Origin: Companilactobacillus sp.
GTDB taxonomy: Bacteria; Bacillota; Bacilli; Lactobacillales; Lactobacillaceae
Length of the DNA: 64,000 nt
Direction of reading: 5' to 3'
Assembly: GCF_022484265.1 (NCBI RefSeq)
Contig: NZ_JAKVLR010000001.1
Location: 1,984,001 to 2,048,000, forward strand
Part shown: one piece after another, positions 1 to 7,273 of the stretch
How positions within the stretch are numbered: position 1 is the stretch's first letter
Layout of the letters: the number at the start of each line of letters is the position of its first letter
The notes under the pieces: generated by a model
Told to the model about the DNA's origin: nothing
Database searches by the model: none
The model's input: only the letters and a program-made list of their open reading frames with translations
Made by a program: the position numbers and the translations under genes

Positions 1-36
1 ATCGTTAGTCTTAGTAATTCGTTTATCCAATGACAT
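1..36 (-). CDS. Start of a gene running off the left edge, possible TetR-family regulator
   Basis: Reading the minus strand, an ATG at 36 follows an AGGGGG ribosome binding site (about 9 nt upstream) and opens MSLDKRITKTND before the window ends. The D-K-R-I-x-K-T pattern is typical of the first residues of TetR/AcrR regulators in lactobacilli, but only 12 codons are visible, so the family is a guess. It is transcribed in the same direction as the reductase at 132-1988, which lies upstream of it. Confidence 0.4.
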   Translation of the reverse strand, partial: MSLDKRITKTND

Positions 37-87
37 CTGATTAGCCCCCTAACTGTTTCTATATTTATTTTAACATACAAAAAACAA

Positions 88-122
88 AAATATCGTTAGG
101 ATATTTTGACCTAACGATATTT
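88..122 (-). terminator. Rho-independent terminator of the FAD/FMN reductase gene
   Basis: A perfect 13-bp inverted repeat (88-100 with 110-122) with a 9-nt loop is followed on the minus strand by a T-rich run. It sits just after the reductase stop codon. Confidence 0.85.
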
Positions 123-131
123 CATAAATTA

Positions 132-1988
132 CTATTCAGTTACTTCATTAGCTTGTTTTAAAGCGTTAGAAACAGCCTCTTTAACAGCCTTGCTTGAAGC
201 GGAAGCACCAGAAATTGAATCGACATCGACGCTGTTTTTAGCCACGATCTCTTTAGGTAATTCTTTGATTGCTTTTAATCCATAATCTTCAGATTCACTT
301 TCCTTCAAGACTTCAACATTTTTGATGTTTTGGTCGTCATCGACTGTGACACGAACGACGACTTCGTTGCCCATGCCTGCAGTTGACTTGCCGATAAATT
401 GATTTTTGCCAGTTTCGAATTTTTCATCGCCGGCATCTGAACCAAGACCTCCAGCATTAGTTGTGCCAGCTGATTTAGATGCACTGGCAGTAGCGTCAGT
501 TTGACTGGCTGGTTCAACGACTTGAGCCTTGACCTTGGCAGCTTCTTCACCAGCAATCTTACCAAAGACTAAGTCTTCAGCTAAGTTGCTGCCGCCATTG
601 TATTTACGTCCCATCAAACTGCCGAGTTCGCCGACAGCATATAGGTGAGGGATGACGTTGCCATCTGGATCTAAGACTTCAGTCTTCTTATTGTGGACTG
701 GACCACCTTGAGTGTTCAAGAGCCCTTGGACCATTGGAAGTGCGTAGTATGGACCATCTGAGTTGAATGGAGTCAAAGTATCGCCATCACGATGGAAAGC
801 AGCATCGTAGCCTTTTTTAGCAAAGCGGTTGAAGTCTTTGATCGTGTTCTTCAAAACTTTGTTAGAAACGCCCATGACTTTCGACAATGCCTTCAAAGTA
901 TCGACCTTGATAACTTGTTTCATAAATTCTGGATATGGAGCTTCGGTGTCATTGACCAATTCATCGTATTTCTTCTCGTCGAAGATCACGTAAGGATGAA
1001 TTTGGGCATTAGGGATCCGCCATTGGCCGTGATTTTGAATGTGTCCGTGACGGTGCATTTCATTTTCATCGAAGTAACGAGTTCCATCGTCGCCAACGAC
1101 CATCAAGCTGCCTTGATGGAAGGCAGGCCAGTCGAATGGCAAAAATTGGGAACGTTGACCAGCTTCTGGTTTTGGAGTTAGTCCATGGAAAATACCATAT
1201 GATTCGTAGTTTGCCATGTTGTAAAGCTTTGCACCCACATCTTCAGCCATTTTGACGCCGGCACCTTTGTTGTAGAGCGAACCAATAGGATTCAAGCTAG
1301 TCTCGCCTAAATAGTTTTCGACCATTTCGGGATTATTCTCAAATCCACCAGTTGCCATAACGACACCGTTATTAGCCTTAACATTCAACAGTTTGCCATC
1401 ACGTTTGATTTCAACGCCAATGACAGACTTGATGTATGGGTCTTGGAAAATGTGTTCAGCCGGAGTTTCGTACAAGACGTCGATCGAATCAGCACGGTCG
1501 AGCACTTGTTGACGTAGATTCTTCCACAAAGCAGAATCAGCAACACCTTCGTGAACGGCGACTAAGTCATGCGTTCCTTGTCCACGTAATTCTGGGTATT
1601 CGTGGCGCATGAACCACAAAGCCTGTGAGACGTCAGAATCAGGATGGTCAGCCATCACAAAAGGCTTAACGCCTAAATATTTTTTCAAAAAGTTTGGCAT
1701 GTCGTAGAGACCCTGCACGTATGTTTCCATTAAATCTTTATCGTAATGAAGCGGATCAGCTAGATCATCGTAGTAATCGCGCAAGTCTTGCAAGTTGCTA
1801 CCAGTAGAGATAACTTGACCGGCGTATCTAGTATTTCCTCCTTCATGTCCTTCAGGAGCGGAATCGACGATCAATACTTTGGATCCATTGTCAGCTGCAA
1901 AACGAGCTGCAGTTGCACCAGCACCACCGAAACCTAAAACGACAACATCATAAGTTGCGTCCCAGTTTGAATTAACGCTCTTAAACAT
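132..1988 (-). CDS. FAD-dependent reductase with C-terminal FMN-binding domain (fumarate/enoate reductase-like)
   Basis: A 619-residue flavoprotein of the flavocytochrome c/fumarate reductase family. The ATG at 1988 follows GGAG and is preferred to the longer frame from 2075. An N-terminal Rossmann motif VVLGFGGAGATAA binds FAD. The C-terminal ~95 residues are an FMN_bind domain with DSISGASASS, a target motif for covalent FMN attachment by ApbE, which is encoded divergently next door. No signal peptide is visible, so it should act in the cytoplasm. The segment matching the fumarate reductase motif HGxNRLGGN reads GRKYNGGSNLAE here, so the acceptor may be another enoate, such as a hydroxycinnamate or urocanate-like compound. 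Substrate is uncertain. Confidence 0.85.
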   Translation of the reverse strand: MFKSVNSNWDATYDVVVLGFGGAGATAARFAADNGSKVLIVDSAPEGHEGGNTRYAGQVISTGSNLQDLRDYYDDLADPLHYDKDLMETYVQGLYDMPNFLKKYLGVKPFVMADHPDSDVSQALWFMRHEYPELRGQGTHDLVAVHEGVADSALWKNLRQQVLDRADSIDVLYETPAEHIFQDPYIKSVIGVEIKRDGKLLNVKANNGVVMATGGFENNPEMVENYLGETSLNPIGSLYNKGAGVKMAEDVGAKLYNMANYESYGIFHGLTPKPEAGQRSQFLPFDWPAFHQGSLMVVGDDGTRYFDENEMHRHGHIQNHGQWRIPNAQIHPYVIFDEKKYDELVNDTEAPYPEFMKQVIKVDTLKALSKVMGVSNKVLKNTIKDFNRFAKKGYDAAFHRDGDTLTPFNSDGPYYALPMVQGLLNTQGGPVHNKKTEVLDPDGNVIPHLYAVGELGSLMGRKYNGGSNLAEDLVFGKIAGEEAAKVKAQVVEPASQTDATASASKSAGTTNAGGLGSDAGDEKFETGKNQFIGKSTAGMGNEVVVRVTVDDDQNIKNVEVLKESESEDYGLKAIKELPKEIVAKNSVDVDSISGASASSKAVKEAVSNALKQANEVTE

Positions 1989-2156
1989 AATGTTCACTCC
2001 TTTAAAATTAACCTTATTGATTAATATAACTCTTTTGAATAAATAATGCGGATTTTCTTGTGAAAAACTGTTCAAAATTGCCCCTAACAGCAGGATAATA
2101 TATGTGTTAGATTAGCATTGAAAAGTTTATAAATAAAAACGAGGGAAGAGTTGCCA

Positions 2157-3089
2157 ATGGGAATGATCAATAAAAAGTATTATGCCTTAGGTACAGTGAT
2201 AAATCTGTCAGTCGCACCGCCGGCAACAGAGAAGGACTTGGATTCAGCCTATCAATTGATCCAACACTACGAGGACAAGTTGACGGTCAATCGAGCTGAA
2301 TCAGAAGTAATGTCAGTCAATCACAATGCCGGAATCAAGGCAGTTTCGGTACCAGAAGACACATACGACCTGATCAAAAAGGCCGTCGTTGTTAGTCAAA
2401 GACATTTAGGCTTTAATGTGGCGATCGGTCCACTGGTCAAGCTGTGGAAAATTGGTTTCAAGGGTGCTAATAAACCAGCGGATTCCGACATCAGACAACG
2501 TTTGACCGAGATCGACCCGTTTCAGATCGAATTAAACGATTCCGACCAGTCAGTTTTTTTGAAAAAAACTGGCATGGAAATCGACTTAGGTGGTATTGCT
2601 AAAGGCTGGATAGCCGACCGTATCAAAGAACTTTGGGAAAAATCTGGCGTTAAATCTGGCATCATCGATCTCGGTGGAAACATTTTGCTAGTCGGTAAGA
2701 GTTTACGTCCAGATTCACAGTGGCGGATCGGCATCCAAAATCCAGTCGAAAAAAGAAACGTCCCATTAGGAGTATTGCAAACAGCTGCCAAATCAATTGG
2801 AACGTCAGGAATTTATGAACGGAAACTAGTCATTTACGGACACTCGTATCATCACATGTTCGATTCGTTGACCGGCTATCCGATCGACAACAATTTAGCT
2901 TCAGTGACGATCATTTCTGATCGTTCAGTCGATGGCGAGATCTGGTCAACGATTGGCTTTTATCAAGGGATGAAAAAGGGCTTGGCACTCTTAGAAACAG
3001 AGCCAGGGATCGAAGCAATTTTTATCACCAGAGATCTAGAAGTAAAAACAACCAGTGGTCTGAAAAACACTTTTTCGGTCGTTGGCTAA
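2157..3089 (+). CDS. apbE: ApbE family FAD:protein FMN transferase
   Basis: About 310 residues. ApbE enzymes move FMN from FAD onto Ser/Thr of flavinylation motifs. Visible family features are GTVINLSV near the N terminus, DLGGIAKGWIADR in the flavin-binding core, IDLGGNILLVG, the HHMFDSLTGYP loop, and a late D-R-S-V-D segment where the metal-binding Asp is expected. No lipobox or signal peptide is seen, so it is probably cytosolic. The ATG at 2157 after GAGGGAAGAG is preferred to a TTG at 2151 that would abut the ribosome binding site. It is divergent from the FMN_bind reductase and upstream of a second candidate substrate (3823-5090). Confidence 0.9.
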   Translation: MGMINKKYYALGTVINLSVAPPATEKDLDSAYQLIQHYEDKLTVNRAESEVMSVNHNAGIKAVSVPEDTYDLIKKAVVVSQRHLGFNVAIGPLVKLWKIGFKGANKPADSDIRQRLTEIDPFQIELNDSDQSVFLKKTGMEIDLGGIAKGWIADRIKELWEKSGVKSGIIDLGGNILLVGKSLRPDSQWRIGIQNPVEKRNVPLGVLQTAAKSIGTSGIYERKLVIYGHSYHHMFDSLTGYPIDNNLASVTIISDRSVDGEIWSTIGFYQGMKKGLALLETEPGIEAIFITRDLEVKTTSGLKNTFSVVG

Positions 3090-3195
3090 ATAAAAATGTA
3101 AACGTTTTAAAACTTTGATTGATTTATCACAAGATTATATTTAAAATATATAATATAGGAATATTAAAGGTTTAATTGAAAGGATGGATAACTTA

Positions 3196-3807
3196 ATGAA
3201 GAAGTTTATCGCCATAGTTGGTTCTAACTCAAAAAATTCTACTAACCGTAAATTATTACAATTCATGCAAAAACATTTTAGTAAAGAGGCTGATATTGAA
3301 TTAGTCGAAATCAAGGACTTGCCAATTTTTAAGAAGAGTCCTGAAAAGACTGTTCCTGAATATGCCATTCAAGTTGCTAACAAAATTGAAGCAGCTGACG
3401 GTGTTATCATCGGAACTCCAGAATACGATCACTCGATCCCAGCCGCACTTTCAAGTGCCTTAGCTTGGTTATCATATGGACAACATCCATTTGTCGACAA
3501 GCCAGTTATGATCACCGGTGCATCATATGGTTCACTGGGCTCATCACGTGCTCAAGCACAATTGCGTCAGATCTTAGATTCACCAGAGATTAAGGCACGT
3601 ATCATGCCTAGTTCAGAATTCTTATTAGGTCACTCGCTACAAGCCTTTGACGACAACGGCGACTTGAAAGACAAGGATACGCTTAAACAATTGGATGGAT
3701 TGTTTGAAGACTTTTTAAAGTTTGTTGGTATCTCAGAACAATTGGGTGACGCTACAGCAGCCAACATGGAAAAAGCTGAAAACTTCAATTGGGAAGATAA
3801 TAAGTAG
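3196..3807 (+). CDS. NADPH-dependent FMN reductase family protein
   Basis: About 203 residues with a flavodoxin-like fold: MKKFIAIVGSNSKNS forms the phosphate-binding loop, GTPEYDHSIPAALSSALAWL is the family signature, and GASYGSLGSSRAQ is the second flavin contact. It should pass electrons from NAD(P)H to flavin or to a partner protein. The ATG at 3196 lies about 11 nt after AAAGG; an ATG at 3184 would overlap that site. It is co-directional with apbE and followed after 15 bp by a related, larger reductase. A cre-like box (3097-3110) lies upstream. Confidence 0.85.
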   Translation: MKKFIAIVGSNSKNSTNRKLLQFMQKHFSKEADIELVEIKDLPIFKKSPEKTVPEYAIQVANKIEAADGVIIGTPEYDHSIPAALSSALAWLSYGQHPFVDKPVMITGASYGSLGSSRAQAQLRQILDSPEIKARIMPSSEFLLGHSLQAFDDNGDLKDKDTLKQLDGLFEDFLKFVGISEQLGDATAANMEKAENFNWEDNK

Positions 3808-3822
3808 AGGGAGAAATAAAAT

Positions 3823-5090
3823 ATGAAATTAGTCGGTATTGCAGGTTCGATGCAGATCAATCATATAACCGTATGCTATTAAAATTTATTGCTACACATT
3901 TCAGTAGCCAAGTAGATGTTGAAATTTTGGATATCAACGATATCCCAATGTTTAATCAAGATGAAGACATCTCAGATGGGGATGCTATCCAATACATCTC
4001 AAACAAGATCAAACAAGCTGACGGTGTGATCATCGCTACGCCAGAACATAACCACACAGTTCCAGCTGCTTTGAAGAGTTTGATTGAATGGCTTTCATTC
4101 AGCATTCATCCACTAGATGGCAAACCAGTCTTGATCGTTGGTGCTAGTTACTATACACAAGGTTCATCACGTGCACAATTGCATCTCAGACAAATCTTGG
4201 AAGCACCTGGCGTTAATGCTGTTTGTTTACCAGGAAACGAAGTCCTTTTGGGCAATGTTAAAGAAGCCTTTGATGACAAGGGCAACTTGAAAGACCAAGG
4301 AACGATCGACTTTATTCATGGAACACTAAACAAGTTCATCAAGTTCGTTAAAGTTATCAACCAAGTTGACCAACAAGACGACAGTTCTTATGAAGAAGAA
4401 GACCTTGATGCCAACAATCCAGTTGACACAACCGTTACAAATGTTGATATGAACGCTAAAGATTGGGTCGAACAAGCAGCAGTTAAGACAAATGCTACAG
4501 ACGGCAAGGGCTACGTTAAACTTGATCGTGGACTTTTGACAGTCGATCAAATCAACTGGTTCTTACGCACAATGCCAATGGAATTAACTTACGTTGACGA
4601 CAACAACCAATTCATTTATTACAACAAGACAGGCGAAGGCAAGAGCATGTTAGCCGGACGTACACCAGACCAAGTTGGTGACAAGATGACTGATGTTCAC
4701 CCACCACGTGCTATTCCTAACGTTAAGAGAGTTATCCACGCCTTACGTACTGGCAAGACTGACCTAGTTTCAATGCCAGTTCCAGGAAATAACGATACTA
4801 AACATATCATGCATTACTACAAAGCTATGCATGACGAACAAGGCAACTACCGTGGCGTTAACGAATGGGTTTTAGACTTATGGCCAATCGTTGAGTCATA
4901 CCTCAAGCAAACAGGTAAAAAGTTAGTTGCAGATCCAAATGCTAAGGTAGACGCAAACGCCGGAGCATCACAAAGTTCAGACAGTGCTGCAGCAGATACA
5001 GATGCCAATGCAGGTGCATCAGAAGATGCTAGTCCAGCACCAGAACCAACACCAGATGTAGATGCAAATTCTGGAGCTTCAGAACATTAA
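3823..5090 (+). CDS. FMN reductase-PAS protein with triple C-terminal flavinylation-like motifs; frameshifted near N terminus
   Basis: ATG at 3823, after AGAGGGAG, opens MKLVGIAGSM, then the frame runs into a stop. The homologous continuation (ADQSYNRMLLKF) lies in the next frame from 3852, consistent with one lost base near 3850-3853. The long frame can restart at ATG 3873, but that loses the flavin phosphate-binding loop. Domains: FMN reductase (about 1-175) with TPEHNHTVPAALKSLIEWL, then a PAS-like domain (about 215-335) with MELTYVDDNNQFIYYN. The C-terminal tail is Ser/Ala/Pro/Asp-rich with DANAGAS (4950-4970), DANAGAS (5001-5021) and DANSGAS (5061-5081). These match the D-x-x-S-G-A-S core of the neighbouring FMN_bind protein. 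The frameshift may be real or a sequencing error. Confidence 0.75.
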
Positions 5091-5100
5091 TAGATTACGA

Positions 5101-5137
5101 AAAAAGGATCGAGAAATTTTTTCTCAATCCTTTTTAT
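5101..5137 (+). terminator. Bidirectional terminator
   Basis: Inverted repeat AAAAAGGATCGAGAAA / TTTCTCAATCCTTTTT with a short loop. It ends the flavin cluster on the plus strand. Its right half contains the stop of the small minus-strand gene at 5124-5309. Confidence 0.85.
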
Positions 5138-5309
5138 TTGGGTTTCCACATGTAAAGTCAACGAAGAATCGTCTTCTGTCGGCGATTAGATCATCTAATT
5201 CATTCAAGTCGTCTAAAGTAGCTTGAGTTCGAATGAATTTTTTGATTTCAGAAAGTTCGTTTTGGCTTTCATTGAGTGTTTCTGGTTGATTATTTTTAAC
5301 ATTATCCAT
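5124..5309 (-). CDS. Small hypothetical protein, charged
   Basis: 61 residues, starting MDNVKNNQPE after a GGTGAT ribosome binding site 5 nt upstream. It is acidic and helical in character, with two short amphipathic stretches (ELSEIKKFI and LDDLNELDDLIADRRRFF) and a single Cys near the C terminus. No family recognised. Its stop codon lies inside the hairpin shared with the convergent flavin cluster. The good ribosome binding site and clean start make it likely to be real. Confidence 0.55.
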   Translation of the reverse strand: MDNVKNNQPETLNESQNELSEIKKFIRTQATLDDLNELDDLIADRRRFFVDFTCGNPNKKD

Positions 5310-5477
5310 AAATATCACCACTTACTATTTTTTGTGAGTAAATTAAGTATAAGATGTTTCAACAAATACTGATAATATAATGCTTGTGGGTGCGTTTACA
5401 GTAATTATTGCTTTACATTCTGAAAATAAAGAACTATGATTTAATTTATATTTTCAGAAAACAATTGGAGGCACTAA

Positions 5478-5813
5478 ATGATGCAACTGAAGAAGTTAGC
5501 AACAGGTGTTGTAGTTGTTTTAGCGATGTTCCTTTTCGCATTTACTGTAAACAATACAAATGCCGGAAATAAAGAAGCATACGCAACGACAACTGTGGCC
5601 CACAAATCAACAGTTAAAAAGACTGATCTTAAGAACTCTGGACAAGCTAGAGATTTCTTAACTAACAAGTATGGCGACGAAGGTTGGGAAGCAATCAACT
5701 ACAATAAGAACAAAGATTATTGGACATTCGTAGCCTCAAAAGATAGTCAAAATGGACTCGTCAAAGCAGGACATACCTTATATGTACATGCAGATGGGAC
5801 AATCGTATATTAG
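5478..5813 (+). CDS. Small secreted protein of unknown function
   Basis: 111 residues with a clear Sec signal peptide: MMQLKK followed by a hydrophobic run GVVVVLAMFLFAF, with cleavage probably near NAGNKEAYA. The mature part of roughly 80 residues holds a predicted alpha/beta unit (NSGQARDFLTNKYGDEGWEAI, then YWTFVASKDS and GHTLYVHADGTIVY). The GGAGGC site lies 7 nt before ATG 5478. It is monocistronic, with a terminator directly after. I do not recognise the family; the length and fold hints resemble small extracellular proteins common in lactobacilli. Confidence 0.7.
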   Translation: MMQLKKLATGVVVVLAMFLFAFTVNNTNAGNKEAYATTTVAHKSTVKKTDLKNSGQARDFLTNKYGDEGWEAINYNKNKDYWTFVASKDSQNGLVKAGHTLYVHADGTIVY

Positions 5814-5818
5814 TCAAA

Positions 5819-5846
5819 GAAAAGCTCATCGAAAGATGGGCTTTTT
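5819..5846 (+). terminator. Terminator
   Basis: AAAAGCTCATC / GATGGGCTTTTT hairpin with a GAAA loop, six bases after the secreted protein stop. Confidence 0.85.
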
Positions 5847-5858
5847 GAGTACAGTTAA

Positions 5859-6347
5859 TTATTTTAGATCTAGTTGGAAAAACTTGGAATTGCTATGCGG
5901 ATATGACCAACTCACAGTTAATTCGTCTTCTGTAACTTCTTTAAAACCTTGATTGCGATAAAAATGATGAGCACGTTTTTGGCTGCCTGGCGAATCCAAT
6001 ACGATGGTTTTAAAGTTATGTTCTTTAGCAAATTCAATGAATTCTTCATAGAGTTTTTTTCCTAAATACTCAGGTTCTCCACGGAAATCAGGGTAGGTGA
6101 AAAACTTCTTCAAGACTGCTGTGTCAGAATTCAACGGCAACAAAGAAATCGTCCCGACAACTTTATCGTCTTCGATGGCTGTCCAAAATTGTCCACCAAT
6201 TTTTTGATAATGATTTTCAATCTCAAACAAATCGTATTGCTCAGCCATTGTGATACCAAGCCCGGCTTCAATATTTTGACAAAAGTTAACTAGATCAACG
6301 ATTTCCGCCGTAGTCTTCGGATTAGATTTGTAGGTAGTAATTTTCAT
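5859..6347 (-). CDS. GNAT family N-acetyltransferase
   Basis: 162 residues. The GNAT core is visible: a central strand pair WTAIEDDKVVGTISLLPL, then FFTYPDFRGEPEYLGKKLYEEFIEFAKEHNF (the acetyl-CoA pyrophosphate-binding loop and helix, degenerate relative to Q/RxxGxG/A), then TIVLDSPGSQKRAHHFYRNQGFKEV, the typical C-terminal signature. The substrate cannot be read from sequence. It is convergent with the small secreted protein gene; the ATG at 6347 follows an AGAGGA site. Confidence 0.85.
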   Translation of the reverse strand: MKITTYKSNPKTTAEIVDLVNFCQNIEAGLGITMAEQYDLFEIENHYQKIGGQFWTAIEDDKVVGTISLLPLNSDTAVLKKFFTYPDFRGEPEYLGKKLYEEFIEFAKEHNFKTIVLDSPGSQKRAHHFYRNQGFKEVTEDELTVSWSYPHSNSKFFQLDLK

Positions 6348-6418
6348 AATGAATCCTCTTTTGATGTAATTGAGTATAATTGTACAATTCTTTTTTTAAT
6401 TTGAAAGATTAAATCGAA

Positions 6419-6456
6419 AAGCAGCATCTCCTCAATTAAATGAGAAGATGCTGCTT
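6419..6456 (-). terminator. Terminator of HAD hydrolase gene
   Basis: AAGCAGCATCTTCTC / GAGGAGATGCTGCTT inverted repeat (minus-strand reading) immediately after the HAD gene stop, followed by a short T-rich stretch. Confidence 0.8.
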
Positions 6457-7143
6457 CTATTTGTTCAAAATCGATTCGATTTTTAGTAGATTATCAACTT
6501 CATAAGTTGGTTCAAAATTAGTCTTATTTTGTGAGTTTTGAGGATTGAACCAAACACTGTCGATATTAGCTTCAACGGCGCCGGCTATATCAGCTGTCAA
6601 AGAGTCACCGACAATCAACATGTCTGATCTGTTAGCATTTGGTATTTGTTTCTCCATCTCTTCAAAGAAACGAATGTCAGGCTTTTGGAAACCAATATCT
6701 TCAGATAAGATAACTTTTTCAAAGTAGTCGCCAATACCAGCACCAGAAATTTGGGCGTGTTGCTTAAATTTAGTACCGTTTGAAATCACAAACATACGAT
6801 GATCGGAATCTAAGTCGGCCAATAATTCTTTAGCATGAGGAATCAGTTCATGTTCATTTGCAAAAAGTTGAATGTACTCATCTTGGAAGTCGCTAGTATC
6901 AACGTCAATTCCAAAATGTTCAAAGTAGCGAGCAAAACGTTGATCAAGCAACTCTTGACGAGTGATCTGCTTGTCTTCAAATTGTTGCCACAAGTTATTG
7001 TTCAAAACATGCCAATAAGCAATTTGTGAGTCATCAAAAGCAAAAGAAGAAGCAATCGACATCTCATGCAAAGCCTTCTCAGCATTTTTTTCAGTGTCTA
7101 AAAGAGTGCTGTCTAAGTCGAATAGGATAATAGGGTATTTCAT
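6457..7143 (-). CDS. HAD-superfamily hydrolase, YjjG-like nucleotidase
   Basis: 228 residues with all four HAD motifs: FDLDSTLLD (nucleophile Asp), VISNGT (motif II), the QKPDIRFF lysine region (motif III) and IVGDSLTADIAGAVEANI (metal-binding Asp pair, motif IV). Length and the ISNGTKFKQHAQI segment fit the YjjG/YfnB subfamily, which dephosphorylates pyrimidine 5'-monophosphates, including non-canonical ones. Monocistronic, with its own terminator. Subfamily assignment is moderately sure and HAD membership certain. Confidence 0.85.
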   Translation of the reverse strand: MKYPIILFDLDSTLLDTEKNAEKALHEMSIASSFAFDDSQIAYWHVLNNNLWQQFEDKQITRQELLDQRFARYFEHFGIDVDTSDFQDEYIQLFANEHELIPHAKELLADLDSDHRMFVISNGTKFKQHAQISGAGIGDYFEKVILSEDIGFQKPDIRFFEEMEKQIPNANRSDMLIVGDSLTADIAGAVEANIDSVWFNPQNSQNKTNFEPTYEVDNLLKIESILNK

Positions 7144-7273
7144 TGTAGAGCTCCCTTATGGTTTTTATAAAGCTTAGCATAATTCCCACGTTTATTGAAT
7201 TGCCCTTAGTCGGGGGATTAAGGCAAAAAAATGAAGAACAACATAATGCTGTTCTTCTAACATTTAGCAGTAA

